Below are positions 1 to 6,753 of a stretch of DNA of 64,000 nt, piece after piece. The number at the start of each line of letters is the position of its first letter. Position 1 is the stretch's first letter. Source of the stretch: an uncultured SAR324 cluster bacterium (GTDB lineage: Bacteria > SAR324 > NAC60-12). Below the pieces are notes generated by a model, which was given only the letters and a program-made list of their open reading frames with translations, was not told the DNA's origin and made no database searches. The translations under genes and the position numbers were made by a program. Location of the stretch: the NCBI GenBank assembly GCA_905182865.1, contig CAJJCY010000001.1:372001-436000 (forward strand), written 5' to 3'.

Positions 1-1
1 A

Positions 2-238
2 GTTGATGAACCTTCTATAGGTCTGGAACCAAGGTTTATCGATATGGTATTTGGTATTTTAGAAGATCTACAAAAAAAAGATGGTAAGACAATAATTATG
101 GTCGAGCAAAATGCAAAAAAAGGTTTGGAGTTTGCTGATATAGGTTATGTAATGGTTTCAGGTCAGACAGCTATCGCAGGCAGTGGAGATGAGTTACTTG
201 AAAATCCTGATGTAGGACGTTTGTTTTTAGGAGGTTAA
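2..238 (+). CDS. livF: Branched-chain amino acid ABC transporter ATPase, C-terminal part
   Basis: The first 78 codons visible are the C-terminal end of an ABC ATPase; the gene starts before the window. It opens with the Walker B/D-loop region (VDEPSIGLEP), then IIMVEQNAKKGLEFADIGYVM with the H-loop position occupied by Q as in LivF proteins, and ends in the family-typical LFLGG. LivF is one of two cytoplasmic ATPases driving high-affinity uptake of leucine, isoleucine and valine or related amides. The VEQN motif separates LivF/LivG from most other ABC ATPases, and the LFLGG ending fits LivF. The exact substrate cannot be told from this fragment. It converges with the minus-strand pheS cluster. 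Confidence 0.85.
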   Translation, partial: VDEPSIGLEPRFIDMVFGILEDLQKKDGKTIIMVEQNAKKGLEFADIGYVMVSGQTAIAGSGDELLENPDVGRLFLGG

Positions 239-290
239 AGAAGTTTATGCAGTTAAGAATTATTTTTCAGTATGTATTCTGAGAGCAATT

Positions 291-464
291 TTAAAGATAT
301 TTCCCGGAGGTAGAAGCCTCCTCGGCCGGGAGAGGAGTGCCGTAAGGCTGCTGTGGCTGTCCAAGCTGCAAATCATGAGTTCCCACGTAAACCAGTCCCA
401 ATAAAAGTACTGCTATGAAAATCAGAATCACCTTCTTTTCCTGAGGATCAAAGTTATCAAGCAT
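291..464 (-). CDS. Small single-pass membrane protein (57 aa), unknown
   Basis: A 57-codon frame read directly from the sequence. ATG is at 464-462, two bases after the pheS stop codon, and TAA is at 293-291. The product starts MLDNFDPQEKK, has one hydrophobic helix (VILIFIAVLLLGLVYVG, residues about 12-28) and a short polar tail rich in Q, P and E. The charge pattern suggests a single transmembrane segment. Close coupling to pheS suggests co-transcription. I recognise no family. It sits where pheT is often found, but is unrelated to it. Confidence 0.5.
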   Translation of the reverse strand: MLDNFDPQEKKVILIFIAVLLLGLVYVGTHDLQLGQPQQPYGTPLPAEEASTSGKYL

Positions 465-466
465 AA

Positions 467-1486
467 TCAGAACTGCTGCAGGAATCTCAGGTCGTTACTG
501 TAAAAGCGGCGTATATCGTTAATGTTATGTTTGAGCATTGCAGGCCGTTCTACGCCCATGCCAAACGCAAATCCACTCCACTCTTCAGGATCATAACCAC
601 CATTACGCAAAACAACCGGATGTACCATTCCCGCACCGGCAACTTCCAGCCAGCCTGTATATTTGCAGAGTCGGCAGCCCTTCTTTTCACAACTGCAGCT
701 CATGTCGATTTCAATACTGGGTTCTGTGAAGGGGAAATAACTCCCCCGAATACGAACTTTTCGTTCTGCACCGTACATTTTATGAGCGAATTCACTCATC
801 GTTCCGATCAGGTCTGTGAGACGGATATTTTTTCCGATGGTTAAACCTTCAACCTGATAAAACTGGTGTTCAGAACGTGGAGTGATTTGTTCAAAACGGT
901 AGCATTTACCCGGCAGAATCACCCGAATCGGTTCCGGATAATATTCACGCATTGCCCAAATTTGCCCTGGTGAAGTGTGGGTACGCAAAACGACTTCATC
1001 GTTGACCCAGAAAGTGTCCCACATATCACGCGCAGGATGATATTCCGGTATGTTCAGTAACTGGAAATTATACTCGTCACTTTCCACTTCAGGTGCTTCG
1101 TAAACCTGAAAACCCATTTCTTGGAAAATATTGTAAATACTACGTAAAGTTTGAGTGGTCAGGTGGAGGTGACCAGTGGTACAAGGTCTTCCGGGAAGGC
1201 TAACATCCAGGTCATCAATTTCCAGTTCCTGATGAAGTTTTGTTTCCTTCAAAGTTTTCTGGCGCAGTTCAAAAGTTTCCTGTAAGTGCTGCTTGACTTC
1301 GTTGATGACTTTACCCATAACAGGCCTCTCTTCTGAAGAAAGAGTCCCAAGTTGTTTCAGCAGGGAAGTGAGATCACCTTTGCGTCCAAGATACTGATGG
1401 TACCACTCCGGAAGTTGATCTGTACTGGTTATAGCATTAAGCTCGTTTTGCCCCTTTTCGCGGAGCATATTAATTTGTTCAAGCAT
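467..1486 (-). CDS. pheS: Phenylalanyl-tRNA synthetase alpha subunit
   Basis: A 339-aa protein of normal length for PheS, the catalytic subunit of the cytoplasmic alpha2-beta2 enzyme that charges tRNA-Phe. The N-terminal coiled coil (residues 1-90) is followed by the class II catalytic core: motif 1 region GFQVYEAPEVESDEYNF, then TSPGQIWAM, motif 2 (GKCYRFE...SEHQFYQVEG) and motif 3 (GFAFGMGVER) close to the C terminus. The beta subunit gene pheT does not follow, which is less common; it must lie elsewhere. The gene is the third of a minus-strand series lpxA, unknown gene, pheS, and is followed at 2 bp by a small membrane peptide gene. The frame is intact. Confidence 0.97.
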   Translation of the reverse strand: MLEQINMLREKGQNELNAITSTDQLPEWYHQYLGRKGDLTSLLKQLGTLSSEERPVMGKVINEVKQHLQETFELRQKTLKETKLHQELEIDDLDVSLPGRPCTTGHLHLTTQTLRSIYNIFQEMGFQVYEAPEVESDEYNFQLLNIPEYHPARDMWDTFWVNDEVVLRTHTSPGQIWAMREYYPEPIRVILPGKCYRFEQITPRSEHQFYQVEGLTIGKNIRLTDLIGTMSEFAHKMYGAERKVRIRGSYFPFTEPSIEIDMSCSCEKKGCRLCKYTGWLEVAGAGMVHPVVLRNGGYDPEEWSGFAFGMGVERPAMLKHNINDIRRFYSNDLRFLQQF

Positions 1487-1507
1487 TTTATAATTACTGA
1501 TTATTTA

Positions 1508-2416
1508 TTAGGAGTTTGAATCCGCTTCCGAACTTTCCCTTGTGCTTTCTGTTTCAGCTAAATTTATGTCAATTCCTGAGTTACGCAGTCGTGAAAAAGA
1601 CTCCATGACACTTTCCAGTTGTTTAACTTCTTTTGCATTTTTCAGAATGCGGTACCTGAACTGCTGAAAGGAAATTTGATGACTGCTTGCAACTCTGAGA
1701 GTTTCTTTGACGAACTCCTGTAGATCTAGATGTACATCATCAAATTGATCGCACCAGCGATTATAACTTAGATATACGTCTTTAAGTTTCACAATCTCAG
1801 GTTCAGGTAAATCTGTTTCAGATTTGGTGCCTACCGAACCTTTCGCATTTGGTATTTTACTGTGCATCTGTAACTCCCTCTCCAGTGTTCGCGCGAGATC
1901 GGGACGACCCAGAGGATCAGATAAACCTGAAACAGATAAAGCTGCCGGCACTTCAGTTGTCGCTGGAATCAATTTAGACGCAGTTTGTGCTGCAGGGCTT
2001 TCTGACCTTTGCGCGGAACCTGTTTCCAAGTTGGCTATACGCTGCTGAACCGTATGTATCTGATCAATCATCCTGGTCAGTTCTGTCTGCAGACCACTAA
2101 TCTCAGTAATTCCGGGAGTTTTATTTTCTCCACTTTTAAGCACTATGGGGATTACGGTTATTTGTTGTCTTTTTAGCCAGACAGGTGTGGTCAGTCTCGC
2201 TTGCCAGTCTGGGTGCTGATTCAGCTGTTGATCGCAAGCATTCAACCATGTTTGAAAACTGAATGGACGGTTAGGAATCTGCAGCGGTTTTTCAAATTTA
2301 AGCGGACAATCAAGGTCAGCTAACCACTGGAGCCAATCTTCCCACGTCTTTTTTGTTTCCTGCTCCAGCAGGAACTGCAAAAGTCGCTCTTCAAGCGCAT
2401 CAATGATGCCTGACAT
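1508..2416 (-). CDS. Hypothetical cytoplasmic protein (302 aa)
   Basis: I do not recognise this family. The protein has no signal peptide or membrane segment. The N-terminal 110 residues are rich in W, Q and L with a WEDWLQWLADL stretch. A probable coiled coil follows around residues 125-155 (LQTELTRMIDQIHTVQQRIANLE), then a low-complexity linker rich in S, A, P and T, and a helical C-terminal part (YNRWCDQFDDVHLDLQEFV) ending in an acidic, serine-rich tail. It lies between lpxA (26 bp upstream) and pheS (21 bp downstream) on the same strand and is probably co-transcribed with them. The coiled coil suggests an oligomeric or scaffold role, but this is inference only. Confidence 0.75.
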   Translation of the reverse strand: MSGIIDALEERLLQFLLEQETKKTWEDWLQWLADLDCPLKFEKPLQIPNRPFSFQTWLNACDQQLNQHPDWQARLTTPVWLKRQQITVIPIVLKSGENKTPGITEISGLQTELTRMIDQIHTVQQRIANLETGSAQRSESPAAQTASKLIPATTEVPAALSVSGLSDPLGRPDLARTLERELQMHSKIPNAKGSVGTKSETDLPEPEIVKLKDVYLSYNRWCDQFDDVHLDLQEFVKETLRVASSHQISFQQFRYRILKNAKEVKQLESVMESFSRLRNSGIDINLAETESTRESSEADSNS

Positions 2417-2441
2417 TCGAACTCTCTATTAAAAACTAAAA

Positions 2442-3218
2442 TCAGTGCTTACCGCTTCCTTCAGCAGAATAAATAAAGTCCAGAAACGCCCGAACTGCGG
2501 TACTTTCTCCAAATGTTTCCTCTATTACCCGCAGAGCCTCATCATTTTTTAGATCAGGACGAAAATAAATCCTATGGGCTTCAAGTATTTCTCCAATTGA
2601 TTCACGGCTAAAATTCTGACGTTTCAAGCCCACTATATTAACACCCTTTACTTCGAAACGGTTCCCATAACCTGTGGCATAAGGTGGAATGTTTCGATCA
2701 ATCAAAGAAGCAGCTCCCGTATAAACATAAGATCCAATTCTTAAAAATTGAGCTACTCCGTTCTGCCCGCCCAGAGTGACATAGTTATCAAGAGTAACAT
2801 GACCGCTCAAACCAGTGTAATTTGCAAGAATATTATGGTTGCCGATGCTGCAGTCATGTGCGACGTGTACGTAACCCATCAGCAAATTATCATCTCCTAT
2901 GATTGTTTTTCCGCCACCGCCGACAGTTCCACGATGTACAGAAACACCTTCACGAAAAATGTTTTTGCTTCCGATAATTACTAGTGATTTTTCCTGATTA
3001 TATTTTAAATCTTGAGGTTCACCACCTACATATGAAAAAGGGTGAAAAATATTTTCAGTTCCAATCGTTGTCTGACCGTCCAGAACAACATGGGATTTTA
3101 AACTGCAGCCATTTCCAATTTTGACACCCGAACCAACCATGCAGTAGGGGCCGATCTCCACATTAGTGCCAAGCTCTGCACCATCTTCTATGATGGCGGT
3201 TGGATGAATTTTATTCAT
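2442..3218 (-). CDS. lpxA: Acyl-ACP--UDP-N-acetylglucosamine O-acyltransferase
   Basis: LpxA carries out the first step of lipid A synthesis, transferring a 3-hydroxyacyl chain from ACP to UDP-GlcNAc in the cytoplasm. The 258-aa product consists of left-handed beta-helix hexapeptide repeats (IHPTAIIEDGAELG, IGNGCSLKSHV and so on), the catalytic region VHVAHDC with His about 121 (equivalent to the E. coli catalytic His125), and a helical C-terminal domain starting at GVNIVGLKRQNFS. I chose the ATG at 3218 because MNKIHPTA matches the usual family start; the frame is open 22 codons further upstream to 3284 without similarity. lpxD, fabZ and lpxB, the usual neighbours, are absent. Presence of lpxA argues for a lipopolysaccharide outer membrane. 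Confidence 0.95.
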   Translation of the reverse strand: MNKIHPTAIIEDGAELGTNVEIGPYCMVGSGVKIGNGCSLKSHVVLDGQTTIGTENIFHPFSYVGGEPQDLKYNQEKSLVIIGSKNIFREGVSVHRGTVGGGGKTIIGDDNLLMGYVHVAHDCSIGNHNILANYTGLSGHVTLDNYVTLGGQNGVAQFLRIGSYVYTGAASLIDRNIPPYATGYGNRFEVKGVNIVGLKRQNFSRESIGEILEAHRIYFRPDLKNDEALRVIEETFGESTAVRAFLDFIYSAEGSGKH

Positions 3219-3438
3219 AAAAATTATTATGTCATGTGCCTTGTGAAGGCTCTTTTGGTCCTGCAAAGTTATAAATGAATACATCCATTGTGTGCTGAGT
3301 TAAAACCTAAAGTCAAGAAAACACTGTGGATAAATAAACCCACTCTTTTCTGAAACATTTTCTGTAGATGTTCACTGAAGCAAGGTTCACGAATTGCATT
3401 CATCCTGCACAATGAACATTATTGAAAACGACAAACGA

Positions 3439-4056
3439 ATGAAAACTGTGATAAAATATTTATTTATATTGTTGGGTACACTGCTCTTTGCCTTTACTGC
3501 AAGTGCAGAAACTTTGAGGCTAAACAGCGGAGAGTCTCTGGAAGGAAAAATTCTGAAAATGGATGAAAATACTTTGTTTATTGAATCACGTCTTACTGCC
3601 CAGGAATTAAAGATTGACCGGGCAGATCTGAATCTTATCGAATTTGACTCATCCGCCCGCAGTCTTGCTCGGCGGCTTGGAATAGGCCTTCATTACAGAC
3701 CAAATGGAAATGAGGAGAATCTTTCTATAAAAAACTGGATTAGTGCAGCTGATTCAGCAGAACTGATTGTTGGTTACAGTTCAGGCACGCAGGACACATT
3801 TGGATTCGAATTACGTTATTCCCGGGTATTCATGGTTGAAGGCGCCACCGATCTTTTTTATGGAGCCGGCGCAGGAATTCTTTCCATAGATAGCAAACGC
3901 GGCACAATATTTAGATTTTATTCCGGCAGTGAGTTTTTCCCTCTGAGCAGCCCAAGCTTTGGTTTTTCGCTGGAATTAGGTGTACAGCGTAAACAGGGTA
4001 TTGGAGACGTTACTCAAGGCTTTTACAATGCAATAGCTGCACGTTACTATTTCTGA
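3439..4056 (+). CDS. Secreted or outer-membrane beta-barrel-like protein
   Basis: A 205-aa product from the ATG at 3439, which gives a typical signal peptide (KTVIKYLFILLGTLLFAFTASA, cleavage before ETLRLN). An earlier in-frame ATG at 3394 would bury it. After the signal, residues about 20-60 look like a small beta domain (LNSGESLEGKILKMDENTLFIES), seen in many exported proteins of unknown role. The rest alternates glycine, aromatic and polar residues and ends in ARYYF, a terminal aromatic residue typical of outer-membrane barrels. It is followed 11 bp later by the Smr gene. The precise function is unknown; a small porin-like or surface-exposed barrel is the best guess. Confidence 0.7.
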   Translation: MKTVIKYLFILLGTLLFAFTASAETLRLNSGESLEGKILKMDENTLFIESRLTAQELKIDRADLNLIEFDSSARSLARRLGIGLHYRPNGNEENLSIKNWISAADSAELIVGYSSGTQDTFGFELRYSRVFMVEGATDLFYGAGAGILSIDSKRGTIFRFYSGSEFFPLSSPSFGFSLELGVQRKQGIGDVTQGFYNAIAARYYF

Positions 4057-4067
4057 AAGCGGCAAAC

Positions 4068-4520
4068 ATGGGCAAGAAAAGCTCTCTCCCGTCCCGTCTC
4101 ATTTTTGAAGAATCTGAGCAGAATGATGCTCTAATGGAAAAGATTTTTGCCGGCGTCGATGATGTCCCGGATAAAGAGCCCGCACTGGAAATTCCACCCT
4201 CTGAAACTTCTCTTAAAAAAACTCGGACCTCTCCAACAGACTCAGTATCCAGTCCGGATGCTGAGTTGGACTTACATGGAAAAACCCGTGAAGAAGCAAT
4301 TATGATGGTGCAGAATTTTGTAATGACTTGCCATGCAAATCAATTTCGTTCAGCACTTATCATTACCGGAAAAGGTCACCATTCAGGGAATCAGGGTCCT
4401 GTTCTGAAGAGAGAAGTACAGCTTTGGCTGGAGCGTAATGGGAAACAGTATATTATTGATTTTCATACAGCACCTGCGCGTTTTGGAGGTTCCGGTGCAA
4501 TTTGGCTGAATATCAAATAA
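4068..4520 (+). CDS. Smr domain protein
   Basis: A 150-aa protein with a charged, probably disordered N terminus (residues 1-65) and a C-terminal Smr domain (about residues 66-150) with the hallmark motifs LDLHGKTREEA, ITGKGHHSG and a final FGGSGAIWLNIK. Smr domains are nicking or RNA-cleaving endonuclease modules, found fused to MutS2 or alone (SmrA/SmrB in E. coli; SmrB cleaves mRNA at collided ribosomes). This stand-alone form resembles the SmrA/SmrB type; which of the two cannot be decided. It follows the secreted-protein gene by 11 bp and converges on apaG with 6 bp between stops. Confidence 0.9.
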   Translation: MGKKSSLPSRLIFEESEQNDALMEKIFAGVDDVPDKEPALEIPPSETSLKKTRTSPTDSVSSPDAELDLHGKTREEAIMMVQNFVMTCHANQFRSALIITGKGHHSGNQGPVLKREVQLWLERNGKQYIIDFHTAPARFGGSGAIWLNIK

Positions 4521-4526
4521 TTTGTG

Positions 4527-4919
4527 TCAATTTATCATTCCTGGAACGGCTAGAGTGAAGCATGGGATTGCAATATCAAATTCGTCACCGTCTGTTGTTG
4601 TCATCCGATATGTCCCTTGCATCGTTCCAACAGGTGATTTAAGCTGGGATCCACTGGTATATTCATATTCCTCATCCGGAACCAAAACCGGTTGATCCCC
4701 CACCACACCATCGCCCCGTACCTCATTAATGTCTCCATTGCTGTCTGTGATGACCCAGTGTCGCCGTAGAAGCTGCACAGTTCTCTGGCTCAAGTTTTTC
4801 AAGCGGATACGGTAGGCAAAGACATAGAGATCTTCTTCAGGGATTGAATGAGAATCAAGGTAAAATGATTCAACCTGAACCTGAACTCCTTCGGTAACTT
4901 CTTCTTCCATTATTTTCAA
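4527..4919 (-). CDS. apaG: ApaG domain protein
   Basis: 130 aa, the usual size of ApaG. The fibronectin-III-like ApaG fold is recognised from VQVESFYLDSHS, FAYRIRLKNLS, VQLLRRHWVITDSNG, VVGDQPVLVPDEEYEYTSG and the motif PVGTMQGTYRM. Bacterial ApaG (CorD) is a cytoplasmic protein linked genetically to cobalt resistance and diadenosine tetraphosphate metabolism; its biochemistry is unresolved. The gene is a single unit here, without the ksgA/apaH neighbours of enterobacteria. It converges with the Smr gene and diverges from obgE. Confidence 0.93.
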   Translation of the reverse strand: MKIMEEEVTEGVQVQVESFYLDSHSIPEEDLYVFAYRIRLKNLSQRTVQLLRRHWVITDSNGDINEVRGDGVVGDQPVLVPDEEYEYTSGSQLKSPVGTMQGTYRMTTTDGDEFDIAIPCFTLAVPGMIN

Positions 4920-5115
4920 ATTATCTGCAGAAATATACTATTTAAAATTTAGTTTGTGTTATACAGTAATTCGAGAGAATGGCAAAGTGAAAAATATAGA
5001 AGTAATTGGAATTATAAGCATGACTTGCCCTTCAACCGGACTTTGAGTAAAATGTCTTCCTGTACAAGCTTCTAAATTCTATCTCAAAAAGCTCTCGTTT
5101 ACACACGTATATTTC

Positions 5116-6189
5116 ATGAAATTTGTTGATTCAGTAAAAATCCATGTCCATTCCGGTAATGGCGGGGGCGGCTGTACAGCCTTCCGAAGAGAAAAATATA
5201 TTCCACACGGAGGACCTAACGGTGGTGACGGTGGGAAAGGAGGTGACGTTTTCATGTTTGGAGATTCAGGAAAAAATACTTTACTTGATCTTTCTTTTCA
5301 GCAGCATCAACATGCAGAACATGGATTAAGCGGTGGAGGAAGCGACAAACACGGACGTAACGGGATAGATCTTCACATTCGTGTTCCGCTTGGGACAGTT
5401 GTCAAAGATATTGAAACTGGTAAGGTGTTTCTGGAGGTAGTTGAAGAAAAAGACTATCTGCTATTTGCTGGCGGACGTGGCGGACGCGGCAATGCACGCT
5501 TCAAAACTTCAACCAACCGTTCTCCGGAGTATCACCAGCCGGGAGAACCGGGGCATGAATGTTGGGTCCGGCTGGAACTGAAATTGATGGCAGATGTTGG
5601 TTTGGTTGGTTTCCCGAATGCAGGAAAATCAACTCTGATCAGTAGTGTATCTCAGGCACACCCAAAAATCGCAGATTATCCTTTTACTACGCTGGTTCCT
5701 CAGCTTGGTGTTGTGAAATTAAATAATCTGGATCCATTTGTGATTGCCGATATTCCAGGCATAATTGCAGGCGCACACGACGGCAGAGGACTGGGTGATC
5801 AGTTTTTACGCCACATCGAGCGTACTGCGAGTTTATTGCTGCTGCTGGATGTTTCAGGATTTTCCGAAAATCCACCTCATGAAGAATACCAGACTTTGAT
5901 TGAAGAGCTGGAACTGTTTTCACCAAAATTATTAGAAAAATCCCGTGCAGTTGCATTTACAAAACTGGACAGTGTCAGTGATTTTGAACCACTGGATGAG
6001 TTACAGCAGCATCTTGAAGATTCCGGAGAAACTGTCTTTCGTGTTTCTTCAGTAAGCGGTGATGGAATTCAGGAGTTGCTGAGTTATCTTGGTTTAGTGG
6101 TACAAAAGGAGCGTCAGCGGGAGAATGAAAAACCACCAAATATTGTAGAAGAAACACTTCCTGAAAACTCAATATGGGATGATAAATAG
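5116..6189 (+). CDS. obgE: GTPase Obg
   Basis: A 357-aa Obg/CgtA GTPase involved in 50S ribosome maturation and growth control. The glycine-rich OBG domain occupies residues 1-158 (NGGGGCTAFRREKY, NGGDGGKGGDV, GGRGGRGNARF). The G domain follows with G1 GFPNAGKST, the switch region DYPFTTLVP, G3 DIPGII and a G4-like TKLD. The protein ends shortly after the G domain, so the variable C-terminal domain is essentially absent, as in several proteobacteria. rplU and rpmA, which usually precede obg, are missing here. The frame is intact. Confidence 0.97.
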   Translation: MKFVDSVKIHVHSGNGGGGCTAFRREKYIPHGGPNGGDGGKGGDVFMFGDSGKNTLLDLSFQQHQHAEHGLSGGGSDKHGRNGIDLHIRVPLGTVVKDIETGKVFLEVVEEKDYLLFAGGRGGRGNARFKTSTNRSPEYHQPGEPGHECWVRLELKLMADVGLVGFPNAGKSTLISSVSQAHPKIADYPFTTLVPQLGVVKLNNLDPFVIADIPGIIAGAHDGRGLGDQFLRHIERTASLLLLLDVSGFSENPPHEEYQTLIEELELFSPKLLEKSRAVAFTKLDSVSDFEPLDELQQHLEDSGETVFRVSSVSGDGIQELLSYLGLVVQKERQRENEKPPNIVEETLPENSIWDDK

Positions 6190-6200
6190 TGTGGTTTAAA

Positions 6201-6220
6201 AACAGAATTTCTGTTATTTT
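6201..6220 (+). terminator. Weak terminator-like hairpin after obgE
   Basis: AACAGA and TCTGTT arms with a 3-base loop, followed by ATTTT, 11 bases after the obgE stop. The stem is short and AT-rich, so this is only a possible intrinsic terminator. Confidence 0.25.
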
Positions 6221-6353
6221 AGTTATCCACCTTTATACTTTTGCAGCGGTAAAAAAAGAACGCACGTGTACATCTCAATAACGCTTAAACTCATTATTTT
6301 CTCGGGCTGCATTAGCAGTGATATGTTATATAAAAAGTTAAAATTGAAAGAGA

Positions 6354-6635
6354 ATGGAAAAGAAAAAATCTAATAAATATGAATTAAGATTTGAAGTGGC
6401 GAGTGAGAGGAGTAAGATTCCCGGTTACACTTTAATCCCCAAGAATGACCATTCTGCGGAAGAACAACATATGACAGAACATGAAGCACTGCAGGTAATT
6501 CAGCGTTATGCACTGAGTGGTGATATAGAAGCAGTCAAAAGACAGTTATTAGAATTTCCAGAATATAAAAGAGGGGACCTTAAGAAAATGTTAAAAGCAA
6601 GTGTTGCTGCACATGGCAGAATTCTGGAACTGTAA
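6354..6635 (+). CDS. Hypothetical protein (93 aa)
   Basis: A small soluble protein with no recognised domain. The N terminus is basic (MEKKKSNKYELRFEV), the middle is polar, and the last 45 residues are predicted helical (HMTEHEALQVIQRYALSGDIEAVKRQLLEF). The helix-turn-helix-like repeat of the second half is reminiscent of an ankyrin or TPR-like unit but too short to classify. It lies alone after obgE (164 bp gap) and converges with the large TPR gene. Codon use looks like a real gene, and a purine-rich stretch (aaagagaatgg) precedes the start. Confidence 0.55.
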   Translation: MEKKKSNKYELRFEVASERSKIPGYTLIPKNDHSAEEQHMTEHEALQVIQRYALSGDIEAVKRQLLEFPEYKRGDLKKMLKASVAAHGRILEL

Positions 6636-6753
6636 AATCTCTTCTCATCCATAAACCTATCTCATAGCTTCCTGCTTCTGAGAGAATGGCTGCGTTTTGT
6701 CTAAGTTGGACTAAATTGTTACCAACAATTCATTCTGTATGTATGATCAATAA

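Noticed and set aside
303-331. Nested GC-rich inverted repeat (CCCGG/CCGGG) as a terminator between livF and pheS
   Set aside because: It lies inside the 57-aa peptide coding frame and is not followed by a T run in either direction.
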